Below, piece by piece: positions 30,464-43,079 of a DNA stretch of 64,000 nucleotides (positions are counted from its first letter, which is position 1; each line of letters starts with the position of its first letter). The notes below the pieces were generated by a model. The model was not told the DNA's origin. It ran no database searches and saw only the letters and a program-made list of their open reading frames with translations. This DNA is from Laguncularia racemosa (taxonomy: Eukaryota; Streptophyta; Magnoliopsida; Myrtales; Combretaceae): assembly GCA_037954665.1 (NCBI GenBank), contig JBBMOL010000136.1, positions 1,624,501 through 1,688,500 on the forward strand. Direction: 5' to 3'. The translations under genes were made by a program, and so were the position numbers.

Positions 30464-33400
30464 TTCCCCTCCTCTTGAAAAGGATTTGTCCTCAAATCGC
30501 CACCTACATCAAAAGGACTCAGATCAGTAACATTAAATGTGGCACTTACTTGATACTCACCAGGAAAATCTATCTTGTATGCATTGTCGTTGATGTGCTC
30601 AAGAACTTAAAATGGTCCATCGCCTCTAGGAAGTAGTTTAGATTGATGCTGCACGGGAAACCGCTCTTTATGCATGTGAACCCAAACCCAATCTCCATGT
30701 TCAAAAACAGCTTGTCGACGACCCTTGTTGGCTTGTTTCACATATTGCTCTATTCGTCGTTCAATGTTCAGCCTTGCCTTCTCATGGATCTGTTGAACAA
30801 ATTCGGCCTTCTTCTTGCCATCTAAATTAACATACTCAGAAATAGGCAAAGGTGATAAATCCAAAGGAGTTAGTGGATTAAAACCATACACAATTTCAAA
30901 AGGAGAAAATTTAGTAGCAGAATGCACTGTACGGTTATAAGAAAATTCAACATGCGGCAAACAATCCTCCCAACTCTTAATATTCTTTTTAATTACAGCC
31001 CTCAACAAAGTAGATAATGTTCGATTCACTACCTCAATTTGACCGTCAGTCTGTGGATGACAAGTAGTAGAAAACAATAACTTAGTTCCTAACTTAGCTC
31101 ACAAAGTCTTCCAAAAGTAGCTTAAGAACTTAGCATCCCTATCTGATACAATTGTTCTAGGCATACCATGCAATCGCACAACTTCCCTAAAGAATAACTT
31201 AGCAATATTACAAGCATCATCTGTTTTGTGACAAGGAATGAAATGTGCCATTTTAGAAACCTATCAACAACTACAAAAACAGAATCCCGACCATGTCTAG
31301 ACCTGGGTAATCCTAACACAAAATCCATAGAAATATCTACCCAAGGCTCATGAGGAATGGGAAGTGGGGTGTAAAGCCCCTGAGGTTGGACTCTAGATTT
31401 CGCTTGCTTACATGTGACACATCGCTCACAAATCCTCTCAACATCTTGTTTCATGTGAGGCCAATAGAAGTGTTCCTGCAATACCCCTAATGTTTTAGCT
31501 ACTCCAAAGTGTCCCATTAAACCTCCTCCATGAGACTCCCTCACAAGTAATTCTCTTAGAGAACAAATTGGAATGCATAGTTTACTCTTTCTAAACAAGA
31601 ATCCGTCATGTTTATAAAATTTTCCATGCCCACTCTTCTCACATTGCACATACTCCTCACAAAAATCTCGATCAGCAGCATATAACTCCTTAATGTGCTC
31701 AAAACCAAGAAGTCTAGAACTAAGAGTAGAGATAAGAGTATACCTTCTAGAAAGTGCATCAGCAACTACATTCTCTTTACCTTGCTTGTAGTGGATGACA
31801 TATGGAATTGTTTCGATGAACTCCACTCAACAAGCATGCCTTTTGTTCAGCTTGAGTTGCCCCTTCAAATACTTCAAAGATTCATGATCAGTGTGGATTA
31901 CAAACTCTTTTGGCCAAAGGTAGTGTTGCCACGTCTCCAAGGCTCGAACCAATGCATATAGCTCCTTGTCGTAAGTAGGGTAATTCAAGGTTGCCCCACT
32001 TAGCTTCTCGCTAAAGAATGCAATCGGTCTTCTTTCCTGCATAAGCACTGCTCCAATACCTAATCCTGAAGCATCACACTCAATTTCAAACGTTTTAGCA
32101 AAGTTAGGTAAAGCAAGTAACGACGCTTGAGTCAACTTATTTTTAAGCGTCTGAAAGGCCTTCTCTTGTTGCTCTCCCCAGCTGAACCCCACGTTCTTCT
32201 TAATTACCTCAGTAAGTGGTGCTGCAATGATGCTGAAATCCTTCACAAATCTCCTGTAAAAGCTCGCTAGTCCATGGAAACTCCGCACATTACTTACATT
32301 GGTTGGACTAGGCCATTCTTGGATCGCACGAACCTTTTCTTCATCAACCTGTATTCTCTGCGCACCAACAACAAAACCAAGAAACACAAGTTTGTCTGTG
32401 CAAAAAGTGCACTTCTTGAGGTTAGCATATAATTGTTCCTTTCGAAGAACTTCTAAAACATTCCTCAAGTGTGACATATGATCTTCCAAACTTTTGCTGT
32501 AAATAAGAATATCATCAAAATAGACAACCACAAATTTTCCAATAAAAGTCCTCAAAACATGGTTCATAAGTCTCATAAAAGTACTAGGTGCATTAGTTAA
32601 ACCGAAAGGCATTACTAACCACTTATACAATCCATATTTTGTCTTAAATGCAATTTTCCATTCATCACCCTCTTTCATTCTAATTTGGTGATATCCACTT
32701 TTCAGATCAATTTTAGAAAAGACACTAGACCCATGTAACTCATCTAACATGTCATCTAAGCGAGGAATGGGATGACGATACTTTACCGTAATGTTGTTGA
32801 TGGCGCGGCAGTCAACATACATCCTCCATGTCCCATCCTTCTTAGGCACCAAAATCACAGGCACTGTACATGGACTCATGCTCTCTCTCAGGTACCCCTT
32901 CTCCATTAATTCATCGACCTGCTTTTGGAGTTCCTTTGTCTCCTCCGGATTGCTCCTGTAAGCTGGCTTGTTTGGAATCGATGCTCCGGGTACAAGATCA
33001 ATCTGGTGCTTAATACCACGAATAGGTGGTAATCCCTTTGGAATCTCCTCAGGAAAGACATCTTCAAAGTCCTGCACAAGAGATACAACCACACTAGGCA
33101 AAGAGTTAGATAATTCGTTAGTAGTCAAACATGTTTCTTTAAAAACTAGCAACAACATAGGTTGCCTTATCACTAACGCTCTCCTTACTACACTCGCTCT
33201 TACCACACAACTCTCCTTTTGCAAGGCTGCCCTCTCCTTTTCACTCACCACCAAAGTTGATCCCCCTTCAACTTGGCCTCTCACACTCTTTCCAGCCTTC
33301 CTCTCCTTTTCCTTTTGATCTTGACTTTTATATTCCTTTTTCTTCTCATTGTCTTTTGCTCTCTCACTCTTACTCTGCTTTTCACTCACCTTGTGTTTTG

Positions 33401-35078
33401 CAAACGACTGTTGTAGTTGCAACTGGTCCTCATACACCTGCTTAGGTGTTAACGGTTTAAGATTAAAGCTCTTCCCTTGGTGAACAAGCGTATACTTGTT
33501 AGAAACGCCATCATGCACAACCTTCCTATCAAATTGCCATGGCCTCCCCAACAACACATGACATGCTTGCATTGGTACTACATCACATAACACCTCATCC
33601 TCATACCTACCAATGCGAAACCCAATCAAGGCTTGCTTACTCACCTTAGTCTCACCACTATCATTCAACCACTGCAATTTATATGGACTAGGGTGTCTAA
33701 CAGTTTTCAGCCCCAGCCTCTCAACAATAAAATTACTCACTACATTGGTGTAACTTCCCCCATCAATAATCAAACTACAAATGTGATCTCCTAGATAACA
33801 TCTAGTATGAAATATATTCTCCCTTTGCACCTCCTCTTCTTCCTTCACCTGCACATTCAAAGCTCTCTTCACTACTGCCACTAGCATTCCCATTGCAGGC
33901 TCCTCATCATCACTAGCATCCTCTAATGGAGGCATATCCTCTTCTTCACTATCCCCCTCAGTCTCATACTCTCCATCATCACGCAAAATCATCACACGCC
34001 TATTTGGACATTGACTAGCAATATGGCCTCTACCTTGACATTTTAAACATCTAATGTCACGATTTCTAGAAGTAGAAGATTTAGGGTTACCTTGATTACC
34101 AGGAGTAGAACCCGCTTGCCTCAGCTCCCCTTTTGGTTTGGTGGGTAAAGGCTTTTCTTCCTTCTTCCATTGATTATTCTTCCAAATGGATGAACCATTA
34201 CCCTGTTGCAACCGTGCATTACTACTACCTCTCCTCTTGTGCTGGTTCTCAACTTTTATAGCCATGTGGACCATATCCTCCAATTCTACATAATGCTGCA
34301 ATTCAACAACATTTTGGATTTCTCTATTCAACCCCGCAAGAAATCTAGCCATTGTAGCCTCTCTATCCTCCTCTACATTCGCCCTAATCATAGTGACTTC
34401 CATCTCCTTGAAATACTCATTTACACTCCGGCTTCCCTGCCTAAGAGTTTGCAACTTGTTGTGCAATTCACGATAGTAATACGCAGGTACAAACCGCTTC
34501 TTCATCACTCTTTTCATCTCTTCCCAAGACTCAATAGGTGGCTCGCCACTCCTTCTCCTATTCAACATTAGTTGATCCCACCACACTATAGCATAATCCG
34601 AAAATTCAATGGCAGCAAGTTTTACATTCTTTCTCCCACTATAGTTGTGACAATCAAATACCATCTCCACCTTTTTCTCCCACTCTAAGTACGCCTCGGG
34701 ATCATTCTTCCCTTGGAAAGGAGGAATCTTTATCTTTATGCTACTCAATAGATCATCCTCTCTATTCCTATCTTCTCTATCTTCCTAATCCCTAGTTCCT
34801 CTATTCCGACCACTATATCCTCTATAACTCCCAACAGAAGGCTCATCAAAATCATCATCCGACATTTCATCTCCACCCCTCGGTACTCTCCTAGAACGAC
34901 TCTCCCGCTTACGCCCTTGGAATACGTTTGTGGATTGCTCTAGTCTTTACTCCACCGTCTCATGAATTTGTTCCATTCCTTCTTGGAACATCCTCTTCAT
35001 TTCTCCCCTCAACGCCTCAATTACTAACCTAGCATCAAACCTTCCCCTCTCACCTTCAGGAGAATGTTGTCTCGACAT
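30232..35078 (-). pseudogene. Element A gag-pol, five stops and one frameshift
   Basis: Start at 35078 (MSRQHSPEG). Order: gag capsid (about 34750-34250), CCHC knuckle CLKCQGRGHIASQC (about 34012-34056), protease IIDGGSYTNVV (about 33780), RT with VPKKDGTWRM and an intact YFDD (32511-32522), RNase H (about 32100-31740), integrase zinc finger (about 31540-31400) and core (SMDF, VSDRDAKF), then NDNAYKID-PGEYQVSATFN and PITRSRAKRL. Stops: TAA 34947, TAG 34785, TGA 31827, TGA near 31098, TAA 30607. A one-base loss near 31255 shifts integrase. Elsewhere the frame is open for 973 codons (34748-31827). Confidence 0.9.
30464..30476 (-). promoter_or_regulatory. Element A polypurine tract
   Basis: AAGAGGAGGGGAA directly before the 3' LTR on the minus strand, where plus-strand DNA synthesis would be primed. 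It lies inside the coding frame (FQEEGN). Confidence 0.85.
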
Positions 35079-35572
35079 AGTACCTGCAGAAAAGATTAGT
35101 ACTAACACAAATATATATATATATATAATTAAACCTCACGATACACTCCCTTACGTGTTTCGCTCAACTGACGATATCACACAGTCACTCGTGTATTCTC
35201 ACAAATAATGATGATATCAACTCGCCAATTTCCTCTTCTCAATTCTCTTGGAACTAACTCGAACTACACCAATTTCCTTCCGTAGAATTCAAAACAACTC
35301 TAGGGTTCGTAAATTTTTCTCTATTTTTTTTATCCGATTTTTTTTTGTCTCTGTTTTGCTTTTGATCATGTTTTTCTTTTCTTTTCTTTTCTCTTCTTTT
35401 TTTTTTGTCGTGATTTTTACTGTTTTTTTTTTAACAATCTCCTTGGCGATATTACACTATCAAAAGACAATCAATACTACGAAATTGAATACGATAATTG
35501 ATATGAATGATTGGAGTTAGGGTTTTTTGATATTACCTTCCTCAATCGAACTTGATGTTTTGACAAACCTAA

Positions 35573-35584
35573 GCTCTAATACCA
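35573..35584 (-). promoter_or_regulatory. Element A primer-binding site
   Basis: TGGTATTAGAGC on the minus strand, three bases inside the 5' LTR end; tRNA-iMet type. Confidence 0.85.
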
Positions 35585-35587
35585 AAC

Positions 35588-36479
35588 TGATACGAACCAC
35601 GCCAACCCGTGATGAAACCCAATACCAATACGTTTGGAAATTCATTGCCTAAGACGCCCAAACACCTAAAGTGGAAACCGCGACCCGTTGTCTATAAGCG
35701 AGACAAGAACCTTGGTATAAAATGAAGACGCCACAATCGGGATGAAAGACCGATTGATAAGTCGGGATGAACACCACAGAAATCAATACGATAAGTTCGA
35801 TTTAGTTCTTGAAGAACCAAGAGAGGTGCCTCTCAAAAGTATTTAATGTTCAAAGATGTATGTTCTTCATTGTTCTAAACCCTAGGAGCTTTTATACTAA
35901 GGTTACAATTCGTGTAAAACAAGTCCAAAACGACGTAGTTTACATAAGTGGCGTAAAAACGCGAAAACAGAACAAGCTGGTCGGCAGGGGATACACGGCC
36001 GTGTACTTTGGCCGTGTACCTTTGTATACAACTTCTGGCAACATACACGGCCGTGTACACGACCGTGTACTTTGACTGTGTACTTTTCTGTGCACATTCC
36101 GGTCACATACACGACCGTGTACTTTTGGTCGTGTATCTTTTTGTAGATTTGCTTGTCTCCATACACGCCCATGTACTTTGGCCGTGTATCTTTCTGTGGA
36201 TTTGCTTGACTCCATACACGGCCGTGCCTTGAAAGTACACGCCCTCTTCAACCCGTATCCTGTGTGACTTGTATAAGAGCAAAGGTCTTCCCATGGTTGT
36301 TCCAATCCGTTCCAACTTCATGATTTCCCCAATCCTTTCCGGCTTCATGGACATCCTTTATCAACCCGTTAAGTGCTTCCTTGAGTCGTTTCGCTCGACT
36401 TCTTGTGATCGGTCCAGGCGGCACTTCAAGAGGATCCACATTCCTTCTTCCAGCTTGACTCTCATCATGGATCTCATCA
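35588..36479 (-). repeat. Element A 5' LTR
   Basis: Pair of 29572-30463. Minus-strand TATA at 35889-35896; palindromic U3 block at 35990-36232. On the minus strand it ends GGTTCGTATCA without the extra 32-bp unit seen in elements BD and C. Confidence 0.95.
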
Positions 36480-36803
36480 AGTAAGAACCATGAAGGATAG
36501 ATTGTTTAGATGAAATATTAGGACCCTTATGTAAGTAGAGTTTGAAATTGAGAAACCTAGGATTTATCTTATTTTACTGATTAGTAGGGGATACCGATTC
36601 TCTGCGATCATGGTTGACCGTAGAGTACGGAATCCATAGTTATATTTTATTATATAATTACATGTACTATGATTAGTTGTAAATGCAAATATTTATTTAG
36701 AGTCTTATGATCTTTGACTCGTAAGACGATTATCATGTAATGGGTGTACACGTGTTATGATAATTTTAGTAAAGACTTCTAGGCCCCCTTTCGGGGTGTG
36801 ACA

Positions 36804-38033
36804 GATTGAGCTATATTATGCTTTTATTGATTATTCTCATACGAGGATTCATTTTAAAATTTATTCAATCATGATTTGTGTTGGACTTGATTGATTCTAT
36901 TTGGCTAGCTTAACCTTCCCCATTTCATTTGTGGCATGCAATGGTTGATATCTCTCATCATGATGAGTGTGGATGTAAGGTGTAATTACTTTGCTTGTGG
37001 AATTGATTGGGTTCCTAGTGTTGTCATTAGATTTGTATTAATGCTGATGTTGACTTCGTTACCTTGAGCGTGGATTAGCCAGTGATTTTCTATCGTTTGA
37101 TCACCCTGAACCAATTAATTAAAGAAGTGGACTTGATTAAAAGTTGACATGCATTTACATGAGACATTGCATAAGATTGAAGGCCATCATTGCTATAAGA
37201 CACTTCGGAAGTGATCAGAAGATTGTTGTTCTGCCAAGTGCGATCTAAGCGATTAGGGGATTGTTGCGCCTTGACGGTTCCGAGCCGGCCTGTCTCTTAA
37301 GGGTGTAAATGCTCGGTGTAGTGAGGCACTTGAGCCTAGATCATTAAAGTTAAGACATAGTAATAATAAGTGATAAGAGTAATGAAATTGTGTGTAAGAC
37401 CTAGGCATTGATGGTGGCTTCGGAATCCCCAACCTAAGGTCAAGGGGGGTGTAAACCCTAGACTTCACGTCGGTTACCGAAAGACCACGTGAGATGCTGC
37501 ATTCATATGGTTGTTCATGCGTAGCATATGATTTGATAACTTGATTTGAAATTGCTTGTATGTGTGTAGCATTGAAAGTATGGCTCTCCCATTCATTGAG
37601 TTGTAGTGTGCTCACCCCTCCACAGATTATTTTGCAGGTAGTGATTATGAAAGCTCGGGATGGGATAAGATGTGAAGTGTCAAGAGTTTTTGGAAGACAA
37701 GAACGATAAAGTAAAAATTGCGAAGGATAGATTATTTACATGAAATGTTATCTTAGGACCCCTAAGTAAAAATTGAATTTGTGAAACTTAGAATTTTATT
37801 CCATTTTACTGGTTGGTAGGGGATACCGATTTTCTATGATCATGGTTGATCATGGGGTACGGAATAATAGTTATATTTTATTATGTAACTTTATGTACTA
37901 TGATTAGTCGTAAATGTAATTAATTATTTAGAGTCTTATGATCTCTGGCTTGTAAGACGATTATCATGTAATGGGTGCACACGTGCCATGATAATTTAGT
38001 GGAAACTTCTAGGCCTCCCTTTGAGGCGTGGCA
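36804..38033 (+). repeat. R1 LTR, copy 3, 5'-truncated
   Basis: It starts at GATTGAGCTATATTATG, equivalent to about 2524 in copy 1, and runs through the conserved core (37170-37320 and 37430-37700) to TTGAGGCGTGGCA at 38033. It directly abuts the end of copy 2, giving two R1 LTRs in tandem, the second without its first part. Confidence 0.7.
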
Positions 38034-39056
38034 ATAGCCATGCATCACCCTCATAAAGGGGGAGTAAAAGAAATTTGAATAGAAAACCCTATTACATTGT
38101 AGTTGGGTTGTGCAACCTAATTATGACTTGGGTTTTTTCTCTTTGATATTTTTTTTCCTATTTCCATTTTTGAGGTTGGTGGGTTATGCCACCCACTATA
38201 GTAATTAAGTCTACCTATGGTGGTAGTTTGTGACTTAATAATTCCAATGGCATTTGTTGACCACTTTAAAGTAGGCAAAAGCTTACATATTGCCTATAGG
38301 GCATAGTATGACACCCCATCCCCCTCCTCCCCCCCCCCCCCCCAATTGCACTTTAACTTTCCCCTAGCCTTGTTTTGGCTAGTTGAGCCCTTACAACTTT
38401 GATGATTTTTCAAGAGCTTTTTTTTTTTATTTCTAATTATTTTCTTTGATGGTCCCAGAACTTGGAACATTTTCTAAATACAAATAATATGCACAACTAA
38501 TTGTTAATCTTGGAAATTTAGTCTCTTATACGTAATATGATAAAAATACGACCTTAATGCAAAACAAACAAATAATTTTGAATCTTTTGGTATTGTTAAA
38601 AGGAAATAACATAAAGAAAATAATTGTCCAAGATGAAATAAAATTACTATCTAGCTAACCGTATCCTTAATTTGTTAGGTTTGAGTGATTAATTTTCCTT
38701 ATCTAAAGGATTTGGAATAATGTCTATTTAAATTTAAAATTCACCTACACAAAATATCCTTTAGAAGTAATGTTGTTAGAACCTTCTTTTGGTATGTCTA
38801 TCATAAGATTTATTTCAAAATGCCTTCAAGCATCTTAACAAGCTATTCGAAGTAGCATCAACTCTCCTTCTAAAACCAAAATCTTTGATAATACTGAAAG
38901 ATTAGAACCTTGAAGTGGTCCACTTGATACATTACCTAACCTTTTGAATTTGACTCTTGATTTAAAATTTGGTCTTTATTGGTTTATTACTTGCAATTAG
39001 AATTTCCACCATGCTCACTTGTAATGACTTGATTGAAATTCCTCTCACTGAAGTAT
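38034..39056. other. No gene seen; C-run
   Basis: AT-rich sequence with scattered short frames and a run of 15 C at 38329-38343. No domain or repeat partner recognised. Confidence 0.5.
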
Positions 39057-41493
39057 TGATATTGGCCTATCCTACTAACTTAGACTTAAAGGAAAACACA
39101 CCAATCGATTCTATAGTATAGTGAATAAAAATATCAAGTATCAATCTTACAAGGACTATGATTACTAGAGCTAACATTTCTCTTATTATCTAATTCACAA
39201 AATCAAGTGAAGTAAATTGAAGAAAATAGTAATCATTAAAAGCGTACTTGGGTATTGAATCCCCTAGAACAACTAGTGTAATTAACCAAATATTATTCAA
39301 TTTTAGTATTGCATTCTTAGACCATGGGAATTTTTGATAGCTTTTTGATGGGAAAATTTCTGATACCGTCAACCTCTTCAAAACCCAATTTGGATGATTA
39401 ACCTAATTGCCCATATTTTACTTTATGTCTTTATATCTAATAAAATTTGGGAATAATCTTACAGGTACAATTATACTTCTCCATGGGATGCCAAAATGTC
39501 CTACAACTTCAGTTGGACACAGAACTTTTTTCAGGATAACAATCAAAGACCTGCTGCGATTGTTCTCTATTCTGAGGCATTGGATCATGAAGACTTATGT
39601 TATTTTGTATCTTGTAAATGTTTATTGAACTATTTTGGTTTTATTTTGGTTTTGGGACACTTTTATTTCTTTGTAACTTTCATTTAGGGTTAGCCACCTT
39701 AAAAGTGACAAACTTGTAATTTTGAACACTTTTTAACCCTAGGAGTAGCAAGCATTTATACTTGCTTAAGAGAGGGTTTGAGGGGCTTATCATTTTGCAG
39801 ATTAAACACTACAATTCACGTGTGAATTAGGGTTTATACCTTGGTTCCGAACTCTTATCAATTTCAATCTCAAGAGTTAAAATTGTGGCGAGTGCAACAT
39901 CTTGAAATTGTGAGTTATATCAATTTCATTTTGTTGTGATTTCTTTTCTTCTCTAGTGTGTCATATCTAGGGTTGAATTGAGATATTTCTTGGTTAGAAA
40001 TACATCTTATTGTTCACGAATTCTTGTGCTTATTTGAAGTATTTATCAATTCTATTCGGATCATCATTGAAGATTTCTCCTAGAAAACGTGTTCTTCACT
40101 ATTTGAAAGGGATTATTTTTGTTACGGTTTTCTTTTGATATTGAAGTTTATTTAAGTGGATTACATGAAATTAGGGTGTTGTTAGAAGGTATTATGATTG
40201 TGGAATTATAATTATATCATTGGATGTTTGGATTTCATCATATCTTGCTAGGGTTTACGTTATTTGCCCTTTGGTTGGAACCGGTTTGCCTTGACTTGAG
40301 TTTGGTTTCTCTTAAGTCTTTTGATTGTGCTTTCAAGTGTGTTTAAGCACATCACTTTCTCGAGTTTACTAATCCCTAATTCCAAGTTGATTAATTAGGA
40401 TCCCTTCCTAATTAAAACTACAAGCATCGCAGTACTTGCACTCTATGAATTCCACTATGAGGTTTGACTATAATTCGGAAGATTTACGTTGTCCTATCTC
40501 TAGGATTACGTGTAACTCCTTCCAATTATGCTAGATTTATTTTATTATAGGATCTCTCAATCTCTATATAAGAAATCGGTTATCAAACTAATCTACCAGT
40601 TATATAAAATTGAAAATAATGAAAAACACATAATTGAATCATAGAAATAGTAATAATTTTATTGAATAATAAACTAGAAGATCATATGTTCATTTTAGGG
40701 TTCATCATACTTGAGTACAAAAGAAAATTAAGCTAGCAATATGTTGAAATTACAAGCGAAAATATAAAAATAGTGCATAAAGAAGAGCATCAAAATAATA
40801 ATAAATTCTTTCACTATTTTAGTACTAATCTAAAATTCTACTCTTCTTTGCTAGAATTTTGTACTCCTTATATAGCCATCAAACATTGCCCATCTAGGTA
40901 AGTTTTAGTTTCTTAGAACAAAATTAGAATCTTCATAGATTATGAAATATTGCTTCAATAGATAGTAACAACTTTTTTAGAAAATAGGAAATTTAGCTTC
41001 TCATGAAAGGAAGTTAAATTTTTAGGATGAATTACATTATAGGAAAGTGAAATTGAGCTTGGAAATAAAAATTGGAAAGTTAAATTTCTACGTAGCATGG
41101 ATATAGCATGATTGTGCTAATGCTCGTGTACCCTTTAGTCTAAAAAATATCCAAGAATTGAATTCAACACGCCTTTTGACACAGGTGTATACTTGACCAT
41201 GTACCTTTACACAGTCTCTTACATGGCTTCTCCAAAATGTTTAGTTCATGCTCTCTTCAACATAGCCTTAGACACAACCATGCTATGAACCATGCTTTGC
41301 TTTCTAATTTTGTAACTTTTATATTTTTGCTTCAAATTTCACCTATTTCTTCTATTTGTTAAAAAAATTACATTTCAAGCTCTAAAATCAACAGAAAGAT
41401 TGGTTAAGTGCAATATCCACCCAAAATATGAGAGAATTAAATAAAAGACAATTGTGAATGTTACGAATAATAAGTATTTTATAACATTTATCA
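39057..41493 (-). repeat. Athila 3' LTR, carrying a solo LTR
   Basis: It starts TGATATTGGCC on + and ends ATTTATCA, facing the polypurine tract. Outside the solo LTR (39346-40354 plus duplication) it is about 1,423 bases and matches 61236-62608 along its length (TAGTGCATAAAGAAGAGCAT and GATCATATGTTCATT words). Minus-strand TATA (GGCTATATAAGGAG) at 40867-40880. Confidence 0.85.
39346..40354 (+). repeat. Solo LTR of the L1 family
   Basis: 1,009 bases from TGATGGG to CACATCA, flanked by CTTTT (39341-39345) and CTTTC (40355-40359), a 4-of-5 target duplication; the uninterrupted Athila 5' LTR has CTTTC there. Landmarks: CAGGTACAATTATAC block, promoter word GCAAGCATTTATACTTGC (39749-39766), TTATCAATTTC and AAAATTGTGGCGAG. 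No internal sequence, so it results from LTR-LTR recombination. Confidence 0.8.
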
Positions 41494-41540
41494 AACCCTC
41501 CTACACTGAAGCTTTTGCTTGTCGTCAAGCAAAGATAAAC
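41494..41540 (-). promoter_or_regulatory. Athila polypurine tract and adjacent motif
   Basis: On the minus strand GTGTAGGAGGGTT directly precedes the LTR start. Upstream lies TTTGCTTGACGACAAGCAAA, the inverted-repeat motif often found just before the 3' LTR in Athila-type elements. Confidence 0.75.
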
Positions 41541-42163
41541 ATTAAATATCAAGGACGAATTTTTTACTTTACTAATTACCTTAGATAATAATCACTAAAT
41601 TCACACTTAAACTAATTGCAATCATCTTTAAAATTATTTACCCTTAACACTGTTTCTACCTATTTATGTTTAGTGTACTGCAAACACTAAGTATTAAAGT
41701 TCAAAAGTTAATCTATACAATATCAAAGTTTATCATACCATTTAGACAAAAATTTATAAACTTAAAACCGTATTAAACATTATCCAATGAAGAAAATGGT
41801 TTTCAAAATTTTGTCCATTTAGCTAAGGTATATGATTCCTCTTTTTCATCTCTTTGAGCACCATGGCATCTACCAAAAGTTTACTCCATTTATCCTTGAA
41901 ATTCCTTTCTTAATTTTTACATTTACTAGGAGCTTTTCTTTTCTTTTTTTTAAGTAGTATGGAGTAATTTCATTGGTCAGTAAGTCCTAATCTAGATGAT
42001 CTTAGGCTACTAAGTTTTAAGATACTCCTTCAAACCTCCATTAACTCCATTATTTATTTTAATTAGTTTAGTTTTCTTTGACTTTTCTCTTGACCCATGT
42101 AGTGTGTTTTATGCTGATGATCCTGAGCTCATCACTTAAGTTAACAGGTGTTATCCTCCAAAG
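41541..42163. other. Athila 3' internal noncoding; no gene
   Basis: AT-rich, no open frame of note. It is the left part of the Athila interior, separated from the rest (53327 onward) by element BD. Confidence 0.55.
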
Positions 42164-42168
42164 GGCAC

Positions 42169-43079
42169 TGATGAGAGCCATAATGGGAGCCAAGCCAGAA
42201 GATGGAATGTGGATCCTCTTGAAGTGCCACTTGGACCGATCACAAAAACTCGAGTGAAACGATTAAAGGAAGTACTTAACGGGTTGATAAAGGATGTCCA
42301 TGAAGTCGAAAAGGATTGGAGCAATCATGAAGTTGGAAATGATTGGAACAACCATGGGAATGCCCTTGCTCTTGTACAAGTCATAATGGATACGGGTTGA
42401 AGAGGGTGTGTCTTTACAAGGCACGGCAGTGTAGGAGTCTGGAGGTTACACAGAATCATACACGGTTCAAAGGCACGGCCGTGTACGGTGTCAAGAATTT
42501 CCACAGAAATATACACGACTAGAAGTACACGGTCGTGTGTGGTGTTAAGAATTTCCACAAAAAGATACACGACTAGAAGTACACAGTCGTGTACATCTCC
42601 AACGCCAGCTCCAAGGCCGCCGGCCTTCATTCCCACGCTGCCGGCCTTTAAGTCATTGTTTTGTTATTTTACACAACTTATTGAAGCTATGTCATTTTGG
42701 GGCATCATTGTTATGAATTTTAAACCCTAATATAAAGCTCTTAGGGTTTATATACAACATAGAATATAGAATATACAACATACAAGTTTGAAAACACTTT
42801 GGAGAGAATTCCTTTCTTGGTTCTTCAAAGAACTACTCTAGAACTTATCGGATTTTCTTCCATGGCGTTCATCCCGACTTATCAATCGGTCTTTCATCCT
42901 AATTGTGGCATCTACATAATATACCAAGGTTCTTATCTCACTTATAGACAACAGGTCGCGGTTTCCACTCAATTGTTTCGCATCTTGGGTAGCAATTCCG
43001 AACGTATTGGTATTAGGTTTTGTCACACGTTGGCGTGGTTCGTATCAGTTTGGTATTAGAGCAAACCGATTTCGTATCA
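42169..43079 (+). repeat. Element BD 5' LTR
   Basis: It starts TGATGAGAGCC and ends TTTCGTATCA. The first 230 bases encode the polyprotein tail (PLGPITKTRVKRLKE). U3 has two tandem palindromic units (42470-42600) and a GGCCG block (42612-42652). TATA (ATATAAAG) at 42730-42737. The last 32 bases (43048-43079) are the extra unit with its own primer-site sequence. Confidence 0.9.

Larger units (their letters stand above)
29572..36479 (-). mobile_element. Full-length CRM-like Ty3/gypsy element A
   Basis: 6,908 bases with TG...CA ends, two 892-base LTRs, 5-bp target duplication AGTAA, tRNA-iMet primer site, polypurine tract and one gag-pol frame. Hand comparison of the LTRs gives about 40 mismatches and no gaps (about 4.5%), mostly transitions, so it is a fairly young insertion. 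Gag wording, RT wording and a polyprotein that runs into the 3' LTR match the CRM (centromeric chromovirus) lineage as I know it. Five stops and one frameshift make it non-autonomous. Confidence 0.85.
28485..36803 (+). repeat. R1 long LTR, copy 2, split by element A
   Basis: The LTR begins TGTCACGACC (28485) and ends GGGTGTGACA (36803). It is interrupted after 29571 by element A, with AGTAA duplicated at 29567-29571 and 36480-36484. Without the insert and one duplication it is 1,406 bases long. A TA microsatellite lies near its start (28514-28531). Confidence 0.75.

Noticed and set aside
32968..33445. + strand open frames of about 60-120 codons inside element A (also 30253-30636, 34206-34571 and equivalents in C and BD)
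   Set aside because: Antisense shadows of the conserved gag-pol frame; they recur only because the sense protein recurs.
35248..35520. Small Phe-rich membrane protein in the leader of element A
   Set aside because: Poly-T stretch of the retrotransposon leader, also present as shadow at 43184-43453 (other strand) and around 50050-50160.
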